This document shows positions 1 to 6,060 of a stretch of DNA of 6,379 nt, piece by piece. Under the pieces are notes generated by a model. The model saw only the letters and a program-made list of their open reading frames with translations. It searched no databases and was not told the DNA's origin. The position numbers and the translations under genes are program-made. Each line of letters opens with the position of its first letter. The first letter of the stretch is position 1. Source of the DNA: Bacillota bacterium (GTDB taxonomy: Bacteria > Bacillota > Clostridia > Lachnospirales > Bianqueaceae); assembly GCA_017467985.1 (NCBI GenBank), contig JAFUJY010000005.1, forward strand, positions 1 through 6,379, written 5' to 3'.

Positions 1-2
1 CA

Positions 3-62
3 GTTGAAGAGAACCGGTATTTTGAGCGCACCGATTTTGTATTTGAAGAAGTAAAAGTCTGA
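3..62 (+). CDS. C-terminal end of an unidentified gene (cut by the left edge)
   Basis: The frame starting at base 3 is open and ends in TGA at 60-62, giving the tail VEENRYFERTDFVFEEVKV. I prefer this frame because its stop lies directly against a hairpin at 63-82, as expected for a gene end, and because its acidic/aromatic composition looks like real protein. A second frame from base 1 is also open, to TAA at 52-54 (17 codons, basic), and cannot be formally excluded. Nineteen residues are too few to name a family, so I assign no function. The gene converges on the MATE gene to its right. Confidence 0.5.
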   Translation, partial: VEENRYFERTDFVFEEVKV

Positions 63-89
63 GGGGGCCTTGATAGGCCCCCTTAATTT
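63..89 (+). terminator. GC-rich hairpin directly after the upstream gene
   Basis: GGGGGCC (63-69) and GGCCCCC (76-82) form a perfect 7-bp stem with a 6-nt TTGATA loop, followed by a weak T-rich stretch (TTAATTTG). It begins on the base after the stop codon. The T-tract is interrupted, so this may be a partial terminator backed up by the next hairpin. Confidence 0.6.
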
Positions 90-92
90 GTC

Positions 93-121
93 AAAAGCTG
101 GAGCGTGGCCCCGGCTTTTTT
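93..121 (+). terminator. Second rho-independent terminator of the upstream gene
   Basis: AAAAGCTGG (93-101) pairs with CCGGCTTTT (111-119), including one T-G wobble, around a 9-nt loop. The strand continues as a run of T through 121. The orientation fits termination of plus-strand transcription. It forms a tandem pair with the hairpin at 63-82. Confidence 0.6.
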
Positions 122-139
122 CGTTTTGCTGGAGCCAAC

Positions 140-165
140 AAAAAAGGACCGCCGCGGCGGTCCTT
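140..165 (-). terminator. Terminator of the MATE gene
   Basis: AAGGACCGCC (144-153) and GGCGGTCCTT (156-165) make a near-perfect 10-bp palindrome. Read on the minus strand it is followed by a T-run (the A-tract at 140-145). It lies 10 bases beyond the MATE stop codon. Read on the plus strand it is followed only by CCTTT, so it may also work weakly in that direction. Confidence 0.8.
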
Positions 166-175
166 CCTTTATGTT

Positions 176-1558
176 TTATTCTGTTTCGATCATTTTCTTT
201 TTCCAGCCGCCCCGTTTGTACACGATCCAGGAAATCACTGCGCCCATAACCCAGGAAATCAGCAGGGAAACGGACAGGGAGAAGGGATGTCCGGTGGGGT
301 ATTGGGTAGTCTTAGTGAAGAATGCCAGAATGTATGCCACGGGAACACGCAGCAAAACGGTGGTGATCAGGGAGATCCACATGGGACCCACAGTATCGCC
401 GGCACCACGCATGACGCCGCCCAGTACCTGAGTAATTGCAACACCAATATAACCGGCAGCCATGATACGCATCATTTGACCGGCCAGATCGATCAGCTCG
501 GGAGTGGTGGTGAAGAAACCGAATAAGAAACGATTCAAAGTCAATAGGACGATGGTCAAAGCGGTGGCACAGCCGATGGAGATCAGCATACCTTGCTTGG
601 TACCATGATGGAGACGATCATACTTGCGGGCACCCACGTTCTGACCGGTGTACACGCTCATGGCCTGACCGAAGGAGAAGTTGGGCATCATAGCGAAGCC
701 ATCCACTCGCATAATAATAACATTGGCGGCAATTACCATCTCGCCCATGGAGTTGGTCAGGGACTGTACAACCATGCTGGCCATGGCAAAGATGGCCTGG
801 GTGATACCGGAAGGAACACCGATCTTGATAATGCGCATGGCGATGGGGCCATTTAGCTTTAATGTACTCTTATTTAAGTCAAAGAAGTTGTGCATCTTCA
901 TCAGTTTGCGGAAGCAGAAGACTGCAGAAATAGCCTGGGAGATAATTGTCGCCAGTGCAACACCGGGAACACCCATGCCAAAGCTGGCAACAAACCACAG
1001 GTCCAGCACTACATTCAGTGCAGCAGCCAGCAGCAAAAAGCCCAGAGCAGATACGGAGTCGCCCAGACCACGCAGAATACCGGACAACATATTATAATAG
1101 AAGAAACCCACAATACCAAAGAAGTAAATGTTCAGATAATCGGCACACCAGTCGATGATAGAGGCGGGGGTGTCCAACAGTTCCAACATGGGTCTTGTGA
1201 TGAGCGGACCGATAATCATAATGACGACGGTGGCGATAGCGGTCATGGTAATACAGTTACCAATGTTTTTGCTCAATCCTTCCCGATCTCTGGCACCAAA
1301 ACTCTGAGAAATAACGATACCGGCACCGGTGGAAAGGCCTACAAACAGGGCCAGCAGCAGGTTCAAAATGGGAGCCGCGCTGCCTACAGCGGCCAAAGCA
1401 TTATCACCCACATATAAACCAACGATAACGGAGTCGGCGGTATTATATAACTGCTGTGCAATGTTACCCAGCAGCATGGGAATGGAAAATTCTAAAATCC
1501 GCTTCCAGGGAGAGCCCACGGTCATATCCTTGGCGGAGAAAAGTTTTTGAAGGTTCAA
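176..1558 (-). CDS. MATE family efflux transporter (Na+/H+-coupled multidrug antiporter)
   Basis: This is a 460-residue membrane protein, the usual MATE length, with about 12 predicted transmembrane helices in two pseudo-symmetric halves. Half one shows LYNTADSVIVG (37-47), the SQSFGAR loop (84-90) and RGLGD (163-167). Half two shows GQNVGARKYDR (305-315) and RGAGD (384-388). The matched RGxGD pair is a hallmark of the duplicated MatE fold. Family members export cationic drugs, dyes or metabolites across the plasma membrane using a Na+ or H+ gradient; the substrate cannot be read from sequence. The start is TTG (1556-1558), chosen because AAGGAG lies 9 nt upstream. The next in-frame ATG is codon 12 (MTVGSPW) and would clip the N-terminus. 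The protein ends in a basic/acidic tail (GGWKKKMIETE). The gene has its own promoter and terminator, so it is probably monocistronic. It is divergent from the ABC operon. No truncation is seen. Confidence 0.95.
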   Translation of the reverse strand: MNLQKLFSAKDMTVGSPWKRILEFSIPMLLGNIAQQLYNTADSVIVGLYVGDNALAAVGSAAPILNLLLALFVGLSTGAGIVISQSFGARDREGLSKNIGNCITMTAIATVVIMIIGPLITRPMLELLDTPASIIDWCADYLNIYFFGIVGFFYYNMLSGILRGLGDSVSALGFLLLAAALNVVLDLWFVASFGMGVPGVALATIISQAISAVFCFRKLMKMHNFFDLNKSTLKLNGPIAMRIIKIGVPSGITQAIFAMASMVVQSLTNSMGEMVIAANVIIMRVDGFAMMPNFSFGQAMSVYTGQNVGARKYDRLHHGTKQGMLISIGCATALTIVLLTLNRFLFGFFTTTPELIDLAGQMMRIMAAGYIGVAITQVLGGVMRGAGDTVGPMWISLITTVLLRVPVAYILAFFTKTTQYPTGHPFSLSVSLLISWVMGAVISWIVYKRGGWKKKMIETE

Positions 1559-1567
1559 TAGAATTCA

Positions 1568-1573
1568 CTCCTT
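1568..1573 (-). promoter_or_regulatory. Ribosome binding site that supports the TTG start of the MATE gene
   Basis: On the minus strand the sequence reads AAGGAG, then 9 nt, then TTG. No ATG lies at a suitable distance from this strong Shine-Dalgarno sequence, so the non-canonical TTG is the best start. Confidence 0.75.
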
Positions 1574-1591
1574 TTTGCGTAATTACTATTT

Positions 1592-1620
1592 ATTGTAACC
1601 CAGAATCTGACAAAAATCAA
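1592..1620 (-). promoter_or_regulatory. Sigma-A-type promoter of the MATE gene
   Basis: Read on the minus strand, TTGATT (-35, at 1615-1620) is separated by exactly 17 nt from TACAAT (-10, at 1592-1597). This matches the housekeeping consensus at 4/6 and 5/6 positions. The predicted transcript start is near 1585, giving a 5' leader of about 27 nt that contains the ribosome binding site. No clear operator or riboswitch is visible in this leader. Confidence 0.65.
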
Positions 1621-1678
1621 CAAAAAAAGCTTATTAAGAAAAGTTTCATAATTTGTTCACAACATAACCATGGGCGCA

Positions 1679-1687
1679 TGCTATAAT
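1679..1687 (+). promoter_or_regulatory. Extended -10 promoter of the ABC operon
   Basis: TGCTATAAT is a perfect extended -10 element (TGn plus TATAAT at 1682-1687). The best -35-like hexamer, TTCACA (1656-1661), is 20 nt upstream, which is too far for optimal spacing; this suggests the extended -10 carries much of the recognition. Transcription would begin near 1694, about 30 nt before the ATPase start. An ATG at 1670 lies upstream of this promoter and so cannot be the start of the ATPase on this transcript. Confidence 0.6.
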
Positions 1688-1710
1688 CAAAATGGAGGAG
1701 TTTTCCCAGA

Positions 1711-1716
1711 AAGGAG
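1711..1716 (+). promoter_or_regulatory. Ribosome binding site deciding the ATPase start
   Basis: AAGGAG is followed after 7 nt by ATG at 1724-1726. It selects this ATG over the in-frame ATG at 1670, which would add 18 residues unlike the family N-terminus and lies upstream of the promoter. Confidence 0.85.
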
Positions 1717-1723
1717 AAATGAT

Positions 1724-2425
1724 ATGAGTTTTGTTACGCTGGATAAGGTTTATAAGCGTTATATCATGGGGGATGTAACCATCGAAGCGGCTCGGGGCAT
1801 GTCTTTTGACATTGAACAGGGCGAGCTGGCCATTATTGTTGGCCCCAGTGGTTCCGGTAAAACGACGATTTTAAATATTTTGGGTGGTATGGATACCTGC
1901 GATGAAGGTGTGATTACCGTGGATAAGAAGCAGATTCAAAACTATGACCGCAAACAGTTGATACAATATCGCCGCCAGGATATTGGCTTTGTATTTAAGT
2001 TTTATAATTTGATTCCCAATCTGACCACCACGGAAAATGTGGAGTTGGCGGCGCAGATGAGTAAGGATTTTATTCCTGCACCGGAGATTTTGCGAAAAGT
2101 AGGTCTGGGGGATCGTTTAGATAACTTTCCGGCACAGCTTTCCGGTGGTGAGCAGCAGCGAGTGGCCATTGCCCGTGCCCTGGCTAAGAAGCCGAAGCTG
2201 TTATTGTGCGATGAGCCCACGGGTGCGCTGGACTATAACACCGGTAAGATGATCTTAAAATTGCTGCAGGACACTTGTCGGGAGCAGAATATGACAGTCA
2301 TTATTGTTACCCACAACACGGCCATTACGCCCATGGCGGACCGTGTAATTCAGATGAGGAATGGTGCGGTGGCGGATGTAAAAGTCAACTCCAATCCCCT
2401 ACCTGTAGAGAAGATCGAGTGGTAA
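1724..2425 (+). CDS. ABC transporter ATP-binding protein, MacB/LolD/FtsE type, with Q-loop Gln replaced by Lys
   Basis: This 233-residue cytoplasmic ATPase should dimerise under the permease encoded next. Visible motifs are Walker A GPSGSGKT (40-47), signature LSGGEQQR (139-146), Walker B LLLCDE with catalytic Glu164, D-loop ALD (168-170) and the switch His197 in IVTHN. The start at MSFVTLDKVYKRY matches the normal beginning of this family, and the C-terminal PVEKIEW end is also typical of the clostridial branch as I know it. The Q-loop region reads IGFVFKFYNL: residue 92 is Lys (AAG at 1997-1999) where nearly all relatives have Gln. Gln normally contacts Mg2+ and the attacking water and links the ATP site to the permease. 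All other catalytic residues are intact. The gene is first in the operon and is followed after 65 nt by the permease. Substrate or task is unknown; the MacB/FtsE class usually drives conformational change in an extracytoplasmic domain rather than classical transport. Confidence 0.95.
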   Translation: MSFVTLDKVYKRYIMGDVTIEAARGMSFDIEQGELAIIVGPSGSGKTTILNILGGMDTCDEGVITVDKKQIQNYDRKQLIQYRRQDIGFVFKFYNLIPNLTTTENVELAAQMSKDFIPAPEILRKVGLGDRLDNFPAQLSGGEQQRVAIARALAKKPKLLLCDEPTGALDYNTGKMILKLLQDTCREQNMTVIIVTHNTAITPMADRVIQMRNGAVADVKVNSNPLPVEKIEW

Positions 2426-2450
2426 GGATTGAAAGCTGTAATTCCCGAGG

Positions 2451-2490
2451 AAAGGAGGAAGCTTTTCGCTTGCGCGAAAGCCATATTTAT
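2451..2490 (+). promoter_or_regulatory. Permease translation-start region: Shine-Dalgarno, stem-loop, then ATG
   Basis: A strong AAAGGAGGAA (2451-2460) precedes the permease, but its GGAGG core ends 32 nt before the ATG at 2491. Between them GCTTTTCGC (2461-2469) and GCGAAAGC (2474-2481) can form an 8-bp stem with one bulged T and a 4-nt loop. Folding it leaves 11 nt between Shine-Dalgarno and ATG. Alternatively, an in-frame TTG at 2470-2472 sits 11 nt after GGAGG and would add seven residues (MRESHIY) before the family-like MNAKWKD. A second GAAAGC copy at 2431-2436 could compete for the same 5' arm and would loop out the Shine-Dalgarno sequence. Confidence 0.5.
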
Positions 2491-5400
2491 ATGAATGCAA
2501 AATGGAAGGATTGTTTTCGGGGCATTTGGAAGACCCGCAATCGCTTCTTTTCGATATTATGTATTATTGCCATCGGCGTCGGTTTTTTCGCCGGACTGCG
2601 GGCCAGTGGTCCCGATATGTGGCGGTCTGCGGATGCTTACGCAGATCAGCAAGACCTGATGCATTTTCGAATTATCTCCACCTGGGGATTTGACGAAGAG
2701 GACATGGAGGCGCTGAGTGAGATTCCCGGAGCCAGAGTGCGAGGATCTTATTTTCTGGATACCATGGCGGTTTCAGAGTGGGGCGAAAATGTGGCCCGGG
2801 TATATGCCTATCAACCCAAGGAGAACATCAATGAGTTGGAGCTTCTGGAAGGGACCTGGCCCCGCATTTCCACAGAATGTCTGGTAGAATCATCCAGTGG
2901 ACTGGAAGTGGGGGATACAATTACCTTTACCAGCGAGGGTGTTGAGGATTCGTTGAGTCAGACCACCTATACCGTATCCGGTGTGGTACGTACAGCCATG
3001 TATTTTTCTATGATGGAAAAGGGAAATACCAACATCGGCAGTGGTAAGATTAGTCAGATTTTATTTGTGCCCTACAAAAACTTCCAGACAGAGGTGTATA
3101 CCGAGGTATATGTGGTCTATGATGACATGCTGGAGGCAGAGGCTTATTCGGAAGAGTACGAAAAGCTGGAAGCCCAGCATAAAGAAGATCTGGAAGTGAT
3201 GAGCACGGAGCTGACCCAATTGCGCTATGACCGCACGGTAAATGCAGCCATGGAAGAAATCGACAGTGCCCAGGAGCAGCTGGATGCGGGCTGGGATGAG
3301 ATTGACGTGGCCAAGGAACAATTGGACAGTGCCAAAGAAGAACTGGAAGATGGTGAAAAGCAGCTCAAAGACGGCGAGGCTGAAATTGCAGAAAATGAAG
3401 AGCTGATTGCAGAAAATGAAGCGCTGCTGGATGAAAAGGCTCAGGAACTGGAATATGCCCAGTGGGAGATTTGGTCGGCCCAGGAGCAGTACGAGGCTGG
3501 CCTGGCAGAGTATAATGCAGCCAAGGCCGATGCGGAGAAACAATTGGCCGATGCGGAGACTCAGCTGAACGAGGCAAAGGCTCAGCTGGATACAGCAGAG
3601 GCTGCACTGGTATTGGTGGAAGAGCAATATCGTGAGGCCAAGGCCAAGCACGATGAAGCCATGGGCAGTCCCCAGTCCAAGGTGGAAGAGGCTCAAGAGA
3701 ATTTGAGCCGCGCCCAGGCAGAATATGATCAGCTGCAGGCAGAATATGATCAGCTGGCTCAGGATCCGATTGCCAATGGAGTGCAGATGCTTCAGAAAGC
3801 GATGGAGATGGAAACCAAACAGGTGGAAATCCTGATTTTGGAAGAAGAACTGCGATCAGCTCAGGAGAATTACGAGGAGCAAAAAGCAGTAGCGGATGCA
3901 GTTTTTGCAGCAATTGAAAGTGCGTGGTCGGAAGTCCGAGCCGCTTATGATGAGGCGCGAAGTCAGTATGATGCGGGCTATCAGGAATATGAAAAACAAA
4001 AAGCAGCCGCTTTACAGCAGTTGGCGGATGCGGAAGCTCAGCTGAATTATGCCTGGTCTCAGATTCAGGACGGTCAGAATCAAATTTGGTATGGGGAAAG
4101 TCAAATTGAGAACGGTTATGCGGAGTTGGCTGCCGGCAAGGAGCAGTTGGATGCTGCCAAAAAGGACTTGGAAACCGCCAAGGATGAGATTCAAAAAGGA
4201 AAAGAACTGCTGGAAGAAAATGAAAAACAGTTCTTGGAGGGAGAAGCTGAACTGGCAGATGCCCAACAGGAACTGGATGATGCCCGGGCGGAACTGGAAG
4301 ACCTGGTGGTACCCGAGTGGTATGTCAATACCCGTGATGATAATGCCGGCTATGCAGAATATGGTCAGAACGCCGAGCGTATCAGCAACATCGCCAAAGT
4401 ATTCCCCGTATTCTTTATTTTGGTGGCGGGCTTGGTGTGCATGACCACCATGACCCGTATGATTGAGGAAGAGCGTACCCAGATTGGTACAATGAAGGCG
4501 CTGGGCTATGGGGAAGGAGCTATTTTGTCCAAATACCTGGTATATTCCATGATGGCCACTGTGGCGGGCAGCCTGGTGGGTTTGGTTGTGGGATATCAGT
4601 TATTTCCCAGTATTATTATTATCACATATGGCATCATGTATGATATCGGTGTGATGCTGACGCCTTTTGCGTGGGGAGAGGCGTTGCTGATTACAATTGT
4701 GGCGATGATTCTGGTAGGCTTGGTGGTATACTCCTGCTGCCGCAATATTCTGGGTCCCATGCCCGCACAGATGATGCGGCCCAAGGCCCCCAAGAACGGC
4801 AAGCGGGTACTGCTGGAGCGCATTGGCTGGCTGTGGAAGATGCTGTCCTTTAGCCAAAAGGTGACGGTGCGCAACATTTTCCGATATAAAAAGCGTATGA
4901 TCATGACCATTGCAGGAATCGCCGGCTGTACGGCCCTGTCCTTAACCGGTTTTGGCGTAAAAGATGGTGTAAGTGATATTGTTCATAATCAGTTTGCGAA
5001 GCTGTGGCACTACGATGCCATGATTGTGGCAGAGGATCTGAGCGAGAAGGATCATGAGGAAATTGCGGAAATCCTGGCATCTTACGACAGCCAGGCTCAG
5101 CTGATGTTATCCATGCAGAAGTCCTACACCTTTTCAGCAGAGGATCACAATATTTCTTCCACACTGATTGTGGCTGAAAGTACGGAGAAGCTTTCGGATT
5201 TTGTATTACTGCAGAACCGTACTTCTGAAGAAGTTTTTGTGCTGGAAGAGAATGGTGTCCTGATAACCGAGAAAATGGCCAAGGTGCTGGGAGTTGGTAA
5301 GGGGGATACCATGACCATCGAAATTGATGATACCAACCATGTGACCACCACGGTGCAGGGCGTTGTGGAAAATTACGCCAACCACTATGTGTATATGCTG

Positions 5401-5871
5401 CCGGATACCTATCAGGAACTATTTGGTGAAGTACAGGAATACAACATGCTGTGGGGTTCCTATTCGGTGGAGGATGAAGATACGGAAGACGAAATGATCA
5501 CAAAGATCATCGAAAATGAGCATGTTATCACCGTTCAGCTAATGCGGGATCTGATGCACAGTTTTGATACCACCCTTCAGGCACTGGATGCCATTATCTG
5601 GGTGCTGATCATCTGTGCGGGCCTGTTGGCCTTTGTGGTACTTTATAATCTGTCCAACATCAATATCAGCGAGCGCATCCGTGAGATCGCCACCCTGGAA
5701 GTCCTGGGCTTTAACGACAAAGAAGTGGCCAATTATGTATTCCGGGAAAGCATTTTGCTGAGTCTAATCGGTACAGCATTCGGTTTGGTACTGGGACGTT
5801 TCCTGGTGGCCTATGTAATGCAGACGGTAGAATTGGATATGATTATGTTGGCCGGGAAGTCAAAGTCATGA
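2491..5871 (+). CDS. FtsX-like ABC transporter permease with a giant extracellular coiled coil; C-terminus lost by frameshift
   Basis: The frame gives 1126 residues from the ATG at 2491 (1133 from the alternative TTG at 2470). The frame is open further upstream, to 2275, but that overlaps the ATPase and looks non-coding. TM1 spans about 18-38 after MNAKWKDCFRGIWKTRNR. A small extracellular domain (about 40-210) follows, then a charged coiled coil (about 211-604). A three-helix FtsX module follows: TM2 about 636-656, the cytoplasmic EERTQIGTMKALGY coupling segment (660-673), TM3 about 678-703 and TM4 about 730-749. The second half repeats the plan: TM5 about 802-824, extracellular domain about 825-1030, TM6 about 1033-1054, the coupling segment ISERIREIATLEVLGF, and TM7 about 1086-1106. 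The expected TM8 and the ESLKSVE tail are out of frame downstream (5850-5984), and this frame ends in an unrelated AGKSKS. The permease should pair with the adjacent ATPase as a mechanotransmission-type complex. The coiled coil is almost pure A/E/Q/L/D/K heptads. Cargo or partner is unknown. Confidence 0.9.
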   Translation: MNAKWKDCFRGIWKTRNRFFSILCIIAIGVGFFAGLRASGPDMWRSADAYADQQDLMHFRIISTWGFDEEDMEALSEIPGARVRGSYFLDTMAVSEWGENVARVYAYQPKENINELELLEGTWPRISTECLVESSSGLEVGDTITFTSEGVEDSLSQTTYTVSGVVRTAMYFSMMEKGNTNIGSGKISQILFVPYKNFQTEVYTEVYVVYDDMLEAEAYSEEYEKLEAQHKEDLEVMSTELTQLRYDRTVNAAMEEIDSAQEQLDAGWDEIDVAKEQLDSAKEELEDGEKQLKDGEAEIAENEELIAENEALLDEKAQELEYAQWEIWSAQEQYEAGLAEYNAAKADAEKQLADAETQLNEAKAQLDTAEAALVLVEEQYREAKAKHDEAMGSPQSKVEEAQENLSRAQAEYDQLQAEYDQLAQDPIANGVQMLQKAMEMETKQVEILILEEELRSAQENYEEQKAVADAVFAAIESAWSEVRAAYDEARSQYDAGYQEYEKQKAAALQQLADAEAQLNYAWSQIQDGQNQIWYGESQIENGYAELAAGKEQLDAAKKDLETAKDEIQKGKELLEENEKQFLEGEAELADAQQELDDARAELEDLVVPEWYVNTRDDNAGYAEYGQNAERISNIAKVFPVFFILVAGLVCMTTMTRMIEEERTQIGTMKALGYGEGAILSKYLVYSMMATVAGSLVGLVVGYQLFPSIIIITYGIMYDIGVMLTPFAWGEALLITIVAMILVGLVVYSCCRNILGPMPAQMMRPKAPKNGKRVLLERIGWLWKMLSFSQKVTVRNIFRYKKRMIMTIAGIAGCTALSLTGFGVKDGVSDIVHNQFAKLWHYDAMIVAEDLSEKDHEEIAEILASYDSQAQLMLSMQKSYTFSAEDHNISSTLIVAESTEKLSDFVLLQNRTSEEVFVLEENGVLITEKMAKVLGVGKGDTMTIEIDDTNHVTTTVQGVVENYANHYVYMLPDTYQELFGEVQEYNMLWGSYSVEDEDTEDEMITKIIENEHVITVQLMRDLMHSFDTTLQALDAIIWVLIICAGLLAFVVLYNLSNINISERIREIATLEVLGFNDKEVANYVFRESILLSLIGTAFGLVLGRFLVAYVMQTVELDMIMLAGKSKS
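3385..3426 (+). repeat. Tandem 21-bp repeat, two copies, one mismatch
   Basis: Copies at 3385-3405 and 3406-3426 differ at one base and encode the successive heptads IAENEEL and IAENEAL (permease residues 299-312). One repeat unit equals one coiled-coil heptad and keeps the frame. Confidence 0.85.
3526..3567 (+). repeat. Tandem 21-bp repeat, two diverged copies
   Basis: Copies at 3526-3546 and 3547-3567 share their first 13 bases exactly and differ at four later positions. They encode ADAEKQL and ADAETQL. A related unit recurs at 4024-4044 (ADAEAQL), suggesting an older duplication. Confidence 0.7.
3715..3756 (+). repeat. Perfect tandem 21-bp duplication, two copies
   Basis: Copies at 3715-3735 and 3736-3756 are identical at all 21 bases and encode QAEYDQL twice (permease residues 409-422). 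Synonymous identity implies a recent duplication. The pair lies almost exactly at the midpoint of the coiled-coil segment (211-604). Confidence 0.95.
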
Positions 5872-5984
5872 GTTATGTATGGGCATCTTTGTTGACCCTG
5901 GTATTTAACTGGATTGTAAATCAATTCATGAAGAAACCCCTGAGAGAAATCAGTATGGTGGAATCATTAAAATCAGTAGAGTAA
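5850..5984 (+). pseudogene. Out-of-frame C-terminal end of the FtsX-like permease (TM8 plus ESLKSVE tail)
   Basis: In the frame one base behind the permease, bases 5850 onward read GREVKV, then MSYVWASLLTLVFNWIVNQF, a hydrophobic helix that fits the missing TM8. It is followed by MKKPLREI and SMVESLKSVE, ending in TAA at 5982-5984. A C-terminus of the form (I)xMVESLKSVE is characteristic of this clostridial permease family from my knowledge. Adding one T to ATGTTGGCC (5845-5853) would give an unbroken protein of about 1164 residues reading MIMFGREVKV. The segment could only be made by frameshifting, or separately from the ATG at 5868-5870, which overlaps the permease stop as ATGA; the upstream GGGAAG would be a weak ribosome binding site. 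Confidence 0.85.
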
Positions 5985-5987
5985 GAG

Positions 5988-6050
5988 AGTTCCGGCTCTG
6001 TCTGGGCAAGCACGTGCGAAATGCTTGACCAGACAGAGCCGGAACTTTTT
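5988..6050 (+). terminator. Strong rho-independent terminator of the ABC operon
   Basis: A perfect 18-bp stem joins AGTTCCGGCTCTGTCTGG (5988-6005) to its reverse complement at 6029-6046. After one G/A mismatch, CAAGCA (6007-6012) and TGCTTG (6022-6027) add six more pairs around a 9-nt loop. The run of five T at 6046-6050 follows. It starts three bases after the out-of-frame TAA at 5982-5984, not after the in-frame stop at 5871, supporting 5984 as the ancestral gene end. Confidence 0.9.
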
Positions 6051-6060
6051 GAGGGGAGAA

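Noticed and set aside
287..1417. Plus-strand open frames inside the MATE gene
   Set aside because: They are His/Gly/Gln-rich products without domain features, opposite an intact and well recognised MATE protein.
1670..1723. Upstream ATG giving the ATPase 18 more residues
   Set aside because: It lies upstream of the extended -10 promoter and has no ribosome binding site, while AAGGAG sits 7 nt before the ATG at 1724.
2275..2490. Extension of the permease frame 72 codons upstream to a TTG inside the ATPase gene
   Set aside because: Bases 2275-2425 are strongly coding for the ATPase in another frame (H-loop and conserved C-terminus). The added peptide is rich in Cys/His/Gly and unlike permease N-termini, and the only good ribosome binding site lies at 2451-2460.
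3061..4266. Long minus-strand open frames opposite the coiled coil
   Set aside because: They are antisense shadows of the repetitive Glu/Ala/Gln/Leu codons, giving Leu/Phe/Ile- or Pro-rich products with no recognisable domain or ribosome binding site.
5840..5860. Programmed -1 frameshift site at the permease C-terminus
   Set aside because: No canonical slippery heptamer is present around ATGTTGGCC; a single missing T explains the break more simply, though it is left open as an alternative in the findings.
5988..6046. The 18-bp inverted repeat as ends of a small mobile element
   Set aside because: The arms are only 23 bases apart, close on a short loop and are followed by a T-run right after a gene end; a terminator explains everything.
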